Below, one piece after another: positions 18,647 through 29,870 of a stretch of 64,000 bases of DNA. The stretch comes from Candidatus Nucleicultrix amoebiphila FS5 (GTDB taxonomy: Bacteria; Pseudomonadota; Alphaproteobacteria; Caedimonadales; Nucleicultricaceae): positions 558,001 through 622,000 of the forward strand of contig NZ_CP008743.1 of the NCBI RefSeq assembly GCF_002117145.1, given 5' to 3'. The notes under the pieces are model-generated. The model had not been told where the DNA came from and ran no database searches. It saw only the letters and a program-made list of their open reading frames with translations. Positions within the stretch are counted from its first letter, which is position 1, and each line of letters begins with the position of its first letter. The translations under genes were made by a program, and so were the position numbers.

Positions 18647-19288
18647 ATGATCAATCCTATTCATATTAAACGCCGCGGTCTTATGTTAGTACTATCCTCT
18701 CCGTCTGGGGCAGGAAAGACAACTATATCAAGACAATTATTAAAATCCGATAAAAATTTAATGCTGTCCGTTTCTCTTACGACGCGTAAACGTAGACCAG
18801 GAGAGGTTACTGGACGAGACTATAAATTTTGTTCAGTTGAAGAGTTTAATAAACAAGCAGAAGACAAGAAACTTCTTGAGTATGCAAAGGTCTTCGACAA
18901 CTATTATGGCACCCCCCGCGAACCTGTTGAAAAAGCGCTTGAAGAAGGAAAGGATGTCCTTTTTGATATCGATTGGCAAGGCACCCAACAACTGGGACAA
19001 GTGGCTCGTGGCGATTTAGTCACAGTGTTTATTTTGCCTCCTACTTGGGACGAACTAAAACGCCGATTGATGTTAAGAGCACAAGATTCTCAACAAGTTG
19101 TCGAAAAGCGTATGTCTAAGGCTGCTGATGAAATGAGCCACTGGGCGGAATATGACTACGTGATTATTAATTACAATTTTGATCATAGTGTAAAACAAGT
19201 TGAAGCTATTCTGGAAAGTGAACGTTTAAAGCGTCAACGCCAGTTTGGGTTAGCAGAGTTTGTCAAAGGGCTAAGACAAAAAATATAA
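18647..19288 (+). CDS. gmk: Guanylate kinase
   Basis: It phosphorylates GMP to GDP. The P-loop is SSPSGAGKTTISRQLL near residue 17, followed by the GMP-binding segment SVSLTTRKRRPGEVTGRDY and FLEYAKVFDNYYGTP-like residues (LLEYAKVFDNYYGTPREP), and DIDWQGTQQL. At 213 residues it is of normal length. The ribosome-binding site is weak. It ends 42 bases before the F-box gene, so the two could be cotranscribed. Confidence 0.96.
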   Translation: MINPIHIKRRGLMLVLSSPSGAGKTTISRQLLKSDKNLMLSVSLTTRKRRPGEVTGRDYKFCSVEEFNKQAEDKKLLEYAKVFDNYYGTPREPVEKALEEGKDVLFDIDWQGTQQLGQVARGDLVTVFILPPTWDELKRRLMLRAQDSQQVVEKRMSKAADEMSHWAEYDYVIINYNFDHSVKQVEAILESERLKRQRQFGLAEFVKGLRQKI

Positions 19289-19330
19289 GAATATCTTTGT
19301 TCATAAAAGAATTAAAAAAAGAAGAGAAAA

Positions 19331-20713
19331 ATGATAAAAATTTCTTTCTTTCCCACGCTGATCACGCTTTTATTATTGCTTTGCAATTCTCCTCTTCTTG
19401 CTACAAACGACGAGAATGATTTTAATAAGTCTTTTTCTCATATAGGTCTCAATCAAAATCAACTAGAAGATGATCGCCTCTCCACTTCTCAACAACGTCA
19501 AGTGATCTCTCATCATAACGATGAAAATTATTTAGAATTTTTATCCGATGAGGTCATTTTGTATCTATTTTCCTTCCTTAATCCTCTTGATATTCGAAGG
19601 GTAAGTCTTAGTAATGTAAGAATGCGCGGTGTTTCTCAAGAATCGAGTTTGTGGAAACATTATGGCATAAGAATGCGTTTACCTTTAAATGACGCTATAA
19701 CGCCTCTAGATAAAGAAACAATAACAGTTCAATTTCTTTTAATAAAAGCTTCTCTCGCCGTTGCTCTTGGAGAAATTGAGAGTCATAAATTAATACTCTT
19801 CAGAATTGCTAAAAAAACAGGGAAATATCCTCAAATTCTACCGATCATCAACAATGCCCAAATTCATAAACTCACAAGCATTTCGCAGAGAAGGAAAAGA
19901 CGTAAATTCATAGAAAAGGTAGCTGACGTAGGATGTCCTTGGGCTTTAGATGAAAAGCTTTGTGGGATTTTATTTGGAAATATGGGCTACTCCCAAAATT
20001 TTAAACAAGGCAAGGAATTGGTAAGAACCTTATTTTTGCAAAACCACCCTTGGGCACAAGAAAAAAAATTGGAAGGACTTATGTTTAGGACGAATGGCTA
20101 TAAGAGAAATCCAAGAAAAGCTGATCGTCTTTTTGCAAAATTTATAGCACTGGGTAATGAGGGAGCTTTGGAAAGACAGTTAAGTTTACATCTGAGAAGC
20201 CAATCACAACACGATAAGACAGCTAAACGCTTTGTCAATCAATGGGTTAGAATCAACCATCCATGGGCTTTACGAAAAAAATTTGAGGGACGAATGAATG
20301 GAACAAATGGTTTTAGAAAGAAACCTCAATCTGCAAAAGCGTTTTTAGCTAAACTTGCAGACCAAGGGATTCCTTGGGCATTGGAAGAACAATATACTAG
20401 CCTCAAGTACGGATATAATGAATTTGAAGAAGATGTAAACGCCGCCCAATCGTTTTTAGACCAATGGTATCAACGAGGACATCCATGGGCTGTAGAAAAA
20501 AGATTAACAGAAGAATTTTGTGCGTTCCAGGGATTACCGACCTCTCTTGTCGCCAAAGAATTTATTGATTCAGAAATTGATACTCATTTCTCGGTTAAAA
20601 GCATTAAAGCAGCAGGATGTCTTTTTGGGCTTTTTGGCTTTCGCAAAAATAAGAAATTAGCGTCTGAAATCATTAGTGATTATAATATAACACTCTTTGA
20701 CATGACTTATTAA
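19331..20713 (+). CDS. Secreted F-box protein with Sel1-like repeats (effector candidate)
   Basis: The N-terminus is a signal peptide (SFFPTLITLLLLLCNSPLLA). Residues about 68-112 match the eukaryotic F-box: FLSDEVILYLFSFLNP, LDIRRVSLSNVRMRG and SSLWKHY fit the Leu/Pro-Ile-Phe-Leu-Trp pattern of that motif. From about residue 198 there are five to six degenerate repeats of roughly 36 residues, most opening with HPWA or PWAL and containing TNGY/TNGF and a basic segment (RNPRKADRLFAKF; KKPQSAKAFLAKL), resembling Sel1-like TPR repeats. F-box proteins link substrates to SCF ubiquitin ligases through Skp1, and symbionts and pathogens of protists use them as effectors. That role here is inference. 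Confidence 0.75.
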   Translation: MIKISFFPTLITLLLLLCNSPLLATNDENDFNKSFSHIGLNQNQLEDDRLSTSQQRQVISHHNDENYLEFLSDEVILYLFSFLNPLDIRRVSLSNVRMRGVSQESSLWKHYGIRMRLPLNDAITPLDKETITVQFLLIKASLAVALGEIESHKLILFRIAKKTGKYPQILPIINNAQIHKLTSISQRRKRRKFIEKVADVGCPWALDEKLCGILFGNMGYSQNFKQGKELVRTLFLQNHPWAQEKKLEGLMFRTNGYKRNPRKADRLFAKFIALGNEGALERQLSLHLRSQSQHDKTAKRFVNQWVRINHPWALRKKFEGRMNGTNGFRKKPQSAKAFLAKLADQGIPWALEEQYTSLKYGYNEFEEDVNAAQSFLDQWYQRGHPWAVEKRLTEEFCAFQGLPTSLVAKEFIDSEIDTHFSVKSIKAAGCLFGLFGFRKNKKLASEIISDYNITLFDMTY

Positions 20714-20853
20714 AATTAAAGAATTCAAGACTTCATAATAGTTTGTCATGGAGCGCGAAGAAGACGCTAACAAAAAAATGAAATGTCTACAAAAATACCT
20801 CTATGTCGTGTAATGACTTAAGAGAATTGATTATTTTGATTGAAGTATAGAAA

Positions 20854-21801
20854 ATGCCTGAAATATCAACAGATTTAGATTTAGCAGTCCACTATCTAAA
20901 GGATGGTGCACTGGTTGCCTTACCAACTGAAACAGTTTACGGTGTTGCAGGTGATGCTACCAATGATAAAGCTGTTGCTAATATATTTGCCCTTAAAAAG
21001 CGTCCGGAATTTAATCCTTTGATCATTCACTATCCTCATATCACCTTTATGAATCAAGATGTTGAGATTACAGAACTAGCTAAAAAATTAGCCAATGCGT
21101 TTTGGCCAGGTCCTTTAACGTTGGTTTTGCCGAGACGACAGGAATCAAAGATTTCGTTTCTGGCTTCGGCTGGTCTTGATACTCTAGCAGTACGTATTCC
21201 CAGCCACCCCATGACTTTACAAATACTGAGAAATTTTGGAAAGCCTGTGGCCGCCCCCAGCGCCAATCCCTCTTCAAAAGTAAGTCCTACCTCTGCTCAA
21301 CATGTATTTGATAGCTTTAAAAATAATCCTCTCCTTCCTCTGATTATTGATGGCGGCGCTTGCCATGTCGGTATTGAGTCAACCATTATTGATTTAACTG
21401 TCCCAATCCCAAAGTTGTTACGACCTGGGAAAATAACAGCAGAGGAAATCAAGAACTTAACAGGAATTGTATTAGAAAATCAAAGTCACTCAAAAAGCAA
21501 TCCAAAGGCTCCCGGACAACTAAAAGTTCATTATGCCCCCCATATCCCCTTATATCTTAATTGTACGGCTCCCAAAAAGGATCAAGCTCTTCTGGCATTT
21601 GGCCCTCATATCCCTAAAGGGGCAGCATACTCGTTAAATTTAAGTCCATCAGGTAATCTCAATGAGGCTGCGACTAATTTATTTGCCATGATAAGGCTAT
21701 TAGATAATGATCGTTATGCAAGCATTGCGGTTATGCCTATTCCAAAAGAAGGGTTAGGTCACGCAATTAATGATCGTCTTAAGCGGGCAGCACAGGAATA
21801 A
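20854..21801 (+). CDS. tsaC: L-threonylcarbamoyladenylate synthase (Sua5/YwlC type)
   Basis: It makes threonylcarbamoyl-AMP from Thr, bicarbonate and ATP, the first step of t6A37 tRNA modification. The YrdC domain covers residues 1-190 (GALVALPTETVYGVAGDA; FALKKRPEFNPLIIHY; FWPGPLTLVLPRR; RIPSHPMTLQILRNFGKPVAAPSAN split across the line). A Sua5 C-terminal domain follows (PGQLKVHYAPHIPLYL), making it the long 315-residue form. It supplies the substrate for the MtaB encoded at 13734-14999. Confidence 0.94.
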   Translation: MPEISTDLDLAVHYLKDGALVALPTETVYGVAGDATNDKAVANIFALKKRPEFNPLIIHYPHITFMNQDVEITELAKKLANAFWPGPLTLVLPRRQESKISFLASAGLDTLAVRIPSHPMTLQILRNFGKPVAAPSANPSSKVSPTSAQHVFDSFKNNPLLPLIIDGGACHVGIESTIIDLTVPIPKLLRPGKITAEEIKNLTGIVLENQSHSKSNPKAPGQLKVHYAPHIPLYLNCTAPKKDQALLAFGPHIPKGAAYSLNLSPSGNLNEAATNLFAMIRLLDNDRYASIAVMPIPKEGLGHAINDRLKRAAQE

Positions 21802-21860
21802 CTTTTCTTACCTATAAAATATGTTAGTGTTTAAAATTATTGTAGAATGAAGTCTTAAAA

Positions 21861-23390
21861 ATGAGAAAAAAACCACTCGTTTTATGTATCCTGGATGGTT
21901 GGGGTTATCGACAAGAAGCTGATAACAATAGCATTTCCCAAGCACACGCTCCGTCCTGGCAGGATTTTCTTAAAAACTCTCCATGGACACTTTTGGATGC
22001 TTCTGCTCAAAGCGTTGGTCTACCGAATGGACAAATGGGAAATTCAGAAGTGGGGCACATGACGATTGGATCAGGTCAAGTCATTATGCAAGACCTTCCT
22101 CGTATCGACCAAGTAATTGAGAATAACGAACTTTCTTCTCTTCCAGCTTTAAACGACTTTATTGAAAAGCTCAAAAAATCAAAGGGGACTTGTCACCTAT
22201 TGGGGTTGCTATCTCCAGGAGGCGTGCATTCCCACCAAAACCATATACTAGCCTTTGCAAATCACATAGGAGATCAAGGAGTTAGAGTGAATATTCACGG
22301 CTTTACTGATGGCCGTGACACACCACCTATGTCGGCAAAGGGATATTTAAAAGACTTTGTTCGTAAACTCCACCCGGCCGTTAAGATTGTCACCCTTGGA
22401 GGACGCTACTTTGGAATGGATCGTGATAATCGTTGGGATAGAGTTGCGCGCGCTTATGGCGCGATCATTCACGCCGATGGACCAAAAGTTGAAAATTTTC
22501 TGAGTTATCTTGAAGATAATTATAAATCCAATATCGGGGACGAATTTATTCCTCCTGCTGTATACTTTAATTACGAAGGTGTGAGAGATGGAGATGGACT
22601 TTTTATGGCAAATTTCAGGGCAGATCGTGTTCGTCAGATTTTATCGGCACTTTTGAATCCTACTTTTAATGCTTTCGATCGTAATTATACTCCTAATTGG
22701 GCAGAAACTCTTGGCATGGTGGAATATTCAGATATCTTAACGCCTTTTTTGAGAACAATTTTTCCGCCCGTGGAAGTAAAAAATAGCTTAGGAGAAATAA
22801 TAGCTGAACATAGTCTAAAACAGCTACGCATTGCGGAAACTGAGAAATATGCCCATGTCACTTTCTTTTTTAATGGCGGTCGTGAGCAATCATTTCCGGG
22901 AGAAGAGCGTATTCTTATTCCCTCTCCTAAAGTCTCTACTTATGATCAACAACCCGAAATGTCAGCTTTTGAAGTCACAAAACAATTAATAAATAAGATC
23001 AAAAATGAGGCTTTTGACTTTATTGTGGTCAATTTTGCGAACCCGGACATGGTTGGGCATACAGGAAATATAAAGGCTTCAATTAAAGCTGTAGAAACGA
23101 TCGATACCTGTCTTGGGCAATTAAATGAAGCTATTAAAAATCAAGATGGAATTTTGATCATAACAGCTGATCATGGGAACGTTGAAGAAATGATTGATTC
23201 CCATACTCATGAACCTTTAACAGCTCACACTTTAAATCCAGTGCCTTTTGTCATTGTTGCAAACGATAAACCCTCTGTTCAACTCAAAGCAGGCGGGACA
23301 CTTGCAGATATTGCACCTACTATTCTAGATCTTATGCATTTACCAATCCCTGAAAACATGACTGGAAAATCTTTAATTGTAAGCCCTTAA
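21861..23390 (+). CDS. gpmI: 2,3-bisphosphoglycerate-independent phosphoglycerate mutase
   Basis: It interconverts 3- and 2-phosphoglycerate using two Mn ions, without a bisphosphoglycerate cofactor. Alkaline-phosphatase-fold motifs are present: LCILDGWGYR at the N-terminus, the phospho-serine in GQMGNSEVGHMTIG, GFTDGRDTPPMS, NFRADRVRQI, NFANPDMVGHTGN and ITADHGNVEEM. Length 509 is normal. It heads the run gpmI-ctpA-deacetylase-like-rppH. Confidence 0.97.
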   Translation: MRKKPLVLCILDGWGYRQEADNNSISQAHAPSWQDFLKNSPWTLLDASAQSVGLPNGQMGNSEVGHMTIGSGQVIMQDLPRIDQVIENNELSSLPALNDFIEKLKKSKGTCHLLGLLSPGGVHSHQNHILAFANHIGDQGVRVNIHGFTDGRDTPPMSAKGYLKDFVRKLHPAVKIVTLGGRYFGMDRDNRWDRVARAYGAIIHADGPKVENFLSYLEDNYKSNIGDEFIPPAVYFNYEGVRDGDGLFMANFRADRVRQILSALLNPTFNAFDRNYTPNWAETLGMVEYSDILTPFLRTIFPPVEVKNSLGEIIAEHSLKQLRIAETEKYAHVTFFFNGGREQSFPGEERILIPSPKVSTYDQQPEMSAFEVTKQLINKIKNEAFDFIVVNFANPDMVGHTGNIKASIKAVETIDTCLGQLNEAIKNQDGILIITADHGNVEEMIDSHTHEPLTAHTLNPVPFVIVANDKPSVQLKAGGTLADIAPTILDLMHLPIPENMTGKSLIVSP

Positions 23391-23509
23391 GAAAACATTA
23401 TCTAAAATGCCATAGTGCTTGAAAAAGTTGCAGTACCACCCTTGATCGTTTTAAAGGGGAAAGTTATGATGACGCAAAGATGTTGATTAATTTTAGGGTT
23501 TATTCATAA

Positions 23510-24883
23510 GTGACTAAAAATTCCTATAAAAAGCTACTCATGAGTTTTCAATTCTCTGTTCTTTTTACTCTTCTTGCAGTGTTTATGCTGCCTGCATGTG
23601 CTATTAAACCTGATATAGACAAAAAGATGTCTGCGGAAGAAGCCTCAACCTTCTATGCGTATGTCTCGGATCGAGTTCGTCGAGAGTATGTTGAGCCCGT
23701 AGATAACTTAAAACTTTTAGAAGGTGCTTTAAATGGGATGCTCACAAACCTAGATCCACATTCTGCTTATCTCAACCCTGAGAAATTTGAAGAAATTAAC
23801 AAACAAACCCAAGGACGCTATGCAGGGGTTGGGTTAGAAATTCTTGTGGAAGAAGGTATCATAAAAGTTGTTTCACCTATTGAAGATTCACCAGCGTACA
23901 AGGCAGGAATCCAATCAAACGACTTGATTATCATGATTGATAAAGAACCTGTTTTTGGCTTATCCAGCATTGAAGCCGCAAAGAAAATGTGGGGTGAGCC
24001 AGGAACTGCTGTTACACTCAGCATTCGTCGCAAAGATCAAACAGCTTTTGATGTTACTATTAAACGAGATATTATCATCACAAAACCGGTCAAATCCCGT
24101 ATTGAAGAAAGTAATATTGGGTACCTGCGACTTACAACCTTTAGCGAGTCCTCGGGTAACGACCTTAAAAAAGCAATTGTTGATCTTCAGAATAAGCTCG
24201 GTTCAAAGCTTCTTGGTTTTGTTTTAGATTTACGCAATAATGCTGGGGGGCTTTTTGATAGTGCTATTGAAGTTGCAGACATCTTTTTAAATGACGTAGA
24301 AATCGTTTCAATTCGTGGCCGTGAACAAAAGAACATCATTCAACGAAATGCTATAAAAGGTGACTTAACGAATGGCCTTCCTTTGGTGGTACTCATCAAT
24401 GAAGGCTCTGCTTCATCATCAGAAATTGTGGCAGGCGCTCTTCAGGATCATAAACGCGCTATTATTGTAGGCACAAAATCTTGGGGGAAAGGCTCTGTAC
24501 AGACAGTTTATCCTTTAACAAATGGTGGAGCTATAAAACTGACAACAGCGCTTTTCTATACACCTTCTGGTCGATCTATTCAAAAACAAGGCATCGAACC
24601 CGATATTCAAGTAGAACAAAAATCAGATTTAAAATCTCTCGCTCAAGATCAACCTTTTAATGAATCGAGTTTAGCCAAAGCAATTAGCACAAAAGAACCT
24701 CTTGATAAAGATCAATCTTCACCACAGAAGCCAGACTCTAATCAAAAGGATGAGTCAAAGATTATTGTAGATAATACTTCTTTAAAAAATGTTGAGGATT
24801 TTCAGCTTTTACAGGCCTTAAATATTCTCAAAGCTGGAAGCCTTTATGGTGGTCATATTAAACCTTTAAAAAAGGCCTCTTAG
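23510..24883 (+). CDS. ctpA: S41 family carboxyl-terminal processing peptidase, lipoprotein form
   Basis: A periplasmic serine protease that trims or degrades envelope proteins. The leader ends in the lipobox LPAC, so the enzyme is probably membrane-anchored. A PDZ domain covers about 100-185 (GRYAGVGLEILVEEGIIKVV); the tail-specific protease domain has the Ser in NEGSASSSEIVAGAL and the Lys in GTKSWGKGSVQTVYPL. A low-complexity linker (about 385-425) precedes the C-terminus. In many Alphaproteobacteria an EnvC-like gene sits between gpmI and ctpA; it is missing here. GTG start. Confidence 0.92.
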   Translation: MTKNSYKKLLMSFQFSVLFTLLAVFMLPACAIKPDIDKKMSAEEASTFYAYVSDRVRREYVEPVDNLKLLEGALNGMLTNLDPHSAYLNPEKFEEINKQTQGRYAGVGLEILVEEGIIKVVSPIEDSPAYKAGIQSNDLIIMIDKEPVFGLSSIEAAKKMWGEPGTAVTLSIRRKDQTAFDVTIKRDIIITKPVKSRIEESNIGYLRLTTFSESSGNDLKKAIVDLQNKLGSKLLGFVLDLRNNAGGLFDSAIEVADIFLNDVEIVSIRGREQKNIIQRNAIKGDLTNGLPLVVLINEGSASSSEIVAGALQDHKRAIIVGTKSWGKGSVQTVYPLTNGGAIKLTTALFYTPSGRSIQKQGIEPDIQVEQKSDLKSLAQDQPFNESSLAKAISTKEPLDKDQSSPQKPDSNQKDESKIIVDNTSLKNVEDFQLLQALNILKAGSLYGGHIKPLKKAS

Positions 24884-24889
24884 AATTCT

Positions 24890-25675
24890 ATGATGCAAAG
24901 TTTTAGAGTAGTCAAATCCTATCTCATACTTTTAGTCATTCTAATTTTTTATGCACCAACAAGCTTGGCGCAAGATCCCCTACCAGTTTCAAAGCAAAAA
25001 GAAACAACGTTAAACCTTATCATAAGCAACGTTGGACTATCAGAAAATTTATTGAAAATGGCTTTAGAAAAACTTTCGCCAGAAGTTAGTTTAGCGTTTT
25101 ATCCTTTAGGAGACGAAACACGTAAACAGATTTCTCAAGCGCAAAAAAAGGGTTTTGAAGTTTTTGTATTGTGTCCTATGGAACCTGTAAACTATCCGCA
25201 AAACGATCCAGGTCCTAACGTATTATTGACGGGTATACCATCTGAAGAGAATGTAAAGCGTCTAGAATCTGTCATTAATACTTGTACGAATTGTTCAGGG
25301 GTCGTTGGGTTTAAAGGATCTCTCTTTACAATTTCTGAACCAGATCTCAAACCTATTCTTCAATATCTTGACCTCAAAAAGATACATTTTATAGACGATG
25401 GATCTACGTCAAGAAGCCTTAGTCCTAAACTCAGCACTAATAGCTCACAAGTAACTTATATTATCAATACGGACAATGAGAAAAATTCTATTCATTCTGT
25501 CTTAGCTCAAATTATCCAAGATGCTCCCAGCACAAAAAAAATGACGGCAATCTGTGATGCTAGTTTTCTTTCTATTGAGATTTTGTCTGAATGGGTGAAA
25601 ACTTTGAAAGATAAAAACATTGTCTTAAAGCACTTTATCAATTCACCCCTTCTTAACAAAAACAATGGACAATAA
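24890..25675 (+). CDS. Divergent polysaccharide deacetylase-like protein lacking active-site residues
   Basis: Position between ctpA and rppH, the length and the sequences VLCPMEPVNYPQNDPGPN, LLTGIPSEENVKRLE and GVVGFKGSLFT identify the divergent polysaccharide deacetylase family (Polysacc_deac_2). In ordinary members the corresponding sites carry a DD pair before LG, a His before PMEP and a NNHMGS motif. Here they read ISNVGLS, LCPMEP and GFKGS, so the presumed metal ligands are absent. A signal peptide (LILLVILIFYAPTSLA) directs it to the periplasm. It is probably an inactive or structural relative. The stop overlaps rppH by 11 bases. Confidence 0.75.
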   Translation: MMQSFRVVKSYLILLVILIFYAPTSLAQDPLPVSKQKETTLNLIISNVGLSENLLKMALEKLSPEVSLAFYPLGDETRKQISQAQKKGFEVFVLCPMEPVNYPQNDPGPNVLLTGIPSEENVKRLESVINTCTNCSGVVGFKGSLFTISEPDLKPILQYLDLKKIHFIDDGSTSRSLSPKLSTNSSQVTYIINTDNEKNSIHSVLAQIIQDAPSTKKMTAICDASFLSIEILSEWVKTLKDKNIVLKHFINSPLLNKNNGQ

Positions 25676-26138
25676 ATTGTATCGTTCTGGCGTTGGAATT
25701 ATTCTTCTTAATAAAGAAAATAAAGTTTTTGTAGCCAAGCGTTTCGATAACCCTCATGGCCCCTGGCAAATGCCTCAAGGTGGTATCGATGAGGGAGAAA
25801 TTCCATTAGAAGCCGCTTTAAGAGAGTTATATGAAGAAGTCGGAATTAATAATGTCGATATTCTGAAGGAATCCAAAAACTGGTACTCTTATGACTTCCC
25901 CAAAGAGCTTGCAGCAACTCTTTGGCAAGGTAGATATCAAGGACAAAAGCAAAAATGGTTTCTTATGCTATTTTTAGGTCAAGATGAGGATATTGATCTT
26001 AACACTCACCATCCGGAATTTTGTGAATGGCAGTGGACAGAAGTTGAAAATCTGCCCTCTCTCGTCATCCCTTTTAAAAAGAGACTCTACGAAGATATTT
26101 TAAAAGAATTATTACCCAAAAAACTTTTCAACAAATAA
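25665..26138 (+). CDS. rppH: RNA pyrophosphohydrolase (Nudix)
   Basis: It removes pyrophosphate from the 5' end of transcripts, and in some bacteria also acts on dinucleoside polyphosphates. The Nudix box is GGIDEGEIPLEAALRELYEE plus VGI. The fold is otherwise typical (YRSGVGIILLNKENKVFVAKR; WQMPQGG; KWFLMLFLGQDEDID). Length 157 is normal. The overlap with the upstream gene suggests translational coupling. It is convergent with ldcA, 18 bases away. Confidence 0.95.
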   Translation: MDNKLYRSGVGIILLNKENKVFVAKRFDNPHGPWQMPQGGIDEGEIPLEAALRELYEEVGINNVDILKESKNWYSYDFPKELAATLWQGRYQGQKQKWFLMLFLGQDEDIDLNTHHPEFCEWQWTEVENLPSLVIPFKKRLYEDILKELLPKKLFNK

Positions 26139-26156
26139 AAAGCATTTTATGGAGTC

Positions 26157-27101
26157 TTACAAATAGACCTCTAATATATGTTGATCATTTAATTTTTTCA
26201 ATTCAGCAGGTGCGTTTACAGGAATCAAAAGGTTTTTTTTAAAATGCCCTACTCCTTTTAGACGAAAAACTGGGAATTCTACTTCTTCAGCAAATTCTTT
26301 AAGAACCTGCTCTGTCAGATGCGATTCGCGTGGATTGTCCTCGTTCCAAGTAAATTCAGAAAATAAAATTGTTTTCACACCTTTTAATAACCCTGCTTGT
26401 CTATAGTGTTCAAGTCTTTCAGCAGTGCGATAAGCGCGTTCATTTACATCTTCAAAAAATAAAATTTTATTTTCCGTTTTTATCTGCCAATTCGTGCCAA
26501 TACTGCTTTCTATGATTGAAAGATTACCGCCCGTCAGTACAGCATTCAGCTGGACTAAATTTTCAGCTTGTCTATTAAGAGGTTTTATATTTTTATAGGA
26601 AAGCTTTGGTTTTTTCCCAAAAATAAAATCTTTAACAAGCGTTAAGGATTCCTCATCTAGATTATTTTCAACGATCTGTTTTATCACAGGTCCATGAAAC
26701 GTCGTCCATCCCCACTTCTCACTAAGAAAAATATGTAAAGCAGTAATGTCACTAAATCCAATAAGAATTTTGGGGTGTTCAGGAGGAGTCATTTGTTGAA
26801 GAGCATTCAATGTGCGGGTCGTTCCATAGCCACCCCCCAAAGACCACACAATCTTCGAATCTTTCGCATATAAGGCTTTTTTAAGAGAGGCGACACGCTT
26901 TTCTGTCGTATTCGCATAAAGAAAATGATCGCCAAAAATATCTGCATCTACGCGCGACCGCAGGCCCCAATTTTCTAAAAGGTCGAGGGCTGCTTTTAAA
27001 ATCTCTGGTTTCTTTGAAGATCCAGGTGAAATAATGTCTATCACATCACCTACTTGAGCAAAGTGTAACTCAAACTTTATTTTTTTGGCGAAAGTTGTCA
27101 T
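26157..27101 (-). CDS. ldcA: LD-carboxypeptidase (murein tetrapeptide carboxypeptidase)
   Basis: An S66-family serine peptidase that removes the terminal D-Ala from murein tetrapeptides during recycling. Motifs: IDIISPGSSKKPEILKAAL at the N-terminus, VWSLGGGYGTTRTLNALQQ, the presumed nucleophile region GFSDITALHIF, GPVIKQIV, FEDVNERAYRTAERL and the C-terminal GVGHFKKNLLIPVNAPAEL with the catalytic His. The ATG overlaps the atpC stop by four bases, so it is attached to the end of the ATP synthase operon, an unusual partner. Confidence 0.88.
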   Translation of the reverse strand: MTTFAKKIKFELHFAQVGDVIDIISPGSSKKPEILKAALDLLENWGLRSRVDADIFGDHFLYANTTEKRVASLKKALYAKDSKIVWSLGGGYGTTRTLNALQQMTPPEHPKILIGFSDITALHIFLSEKWGWTTFHGPVIKQIVENNLDEESLTLVKDFIFGKKPKLSYKNIKPLNRQAENLVQLNAVLTGGNLSIIESSIGTNWQIKTENKILFFEDVNERAYRTAERLEHYRQAGLLKGVKTILFSEFTWNEDNPRESHLTEQVLKEFAEEVEFPVFRLKGVGHFKKNLLIPVNAPAELKKLNDQHILEVYL

Positions 27102-27517
27102 GAATTGATATCAGTAAGCGTGTGAATGACTTGTTGCTTTGCATAAGCGATACGAAGATCACGACTCAAACGTTCTTTGTCTTCTAAATCGTGAGCAATA
27201 TCAATCTCTTCACGAATTTTATCAATGAAATCTTCAATTTTAGCGACTCTCAATTCTTCAACTTCAACAATTTCTTCAGCCAGTACTTGGCATCCTTCAG
27301 GATTGATATTGGCAAATCCTTCAAAAACAAATATTTGATCAGCTATTTTTTGATCTTGATAAATTTTTATCAACCCAGCTTTTAAAGAAACTATGAAAGG
27401 TGAATGATCCCAAAGTACCCCCATTTCTCCATTTTCAGCAGGCAAGATGACCATATCTACCTCACCTTTAAAAAAGACTCTTTCAGGAGAAATAAGAGAA
27501 AAGTTGAGTTTATTCAT
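27098..27517 (-). CDS. atpC: F1Fo ATP synthase epsilon subunit
   Basis: The subunit couples the gamma rotor to the ring of c subunits and inhibits ATP hydrolysis. The N-terminal beta sandwich is clear (NFSLISPERVFFKGEVDMV; ENGEMGVLWDHSPFIVSL; FVFEGFANINPEGCQVLAEE) and the helical C-terminal domain is complete. 139 residues. Last of the atpHAGDC genes. Confidence 0.95.
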   Translation of the reverse strand: MNKLNFSLISPERVFFKGEVDMVILPAENGEMGVLWDHSPFIVSLKAGLIKIYQDQKIADQIFVFEGFANINPEGCQVLAEEIVEVEELRVAKIEDFIDKIREEIDIAHDLEDKERLSRDLRIAYAKQQVIHTLTDINS

Positions 27518-27526
27518 AAGAGCTCC

Positions 27527-29861
<2,335 letters not shown>

Positions 29862-29870
29862 TGTCTTCCT

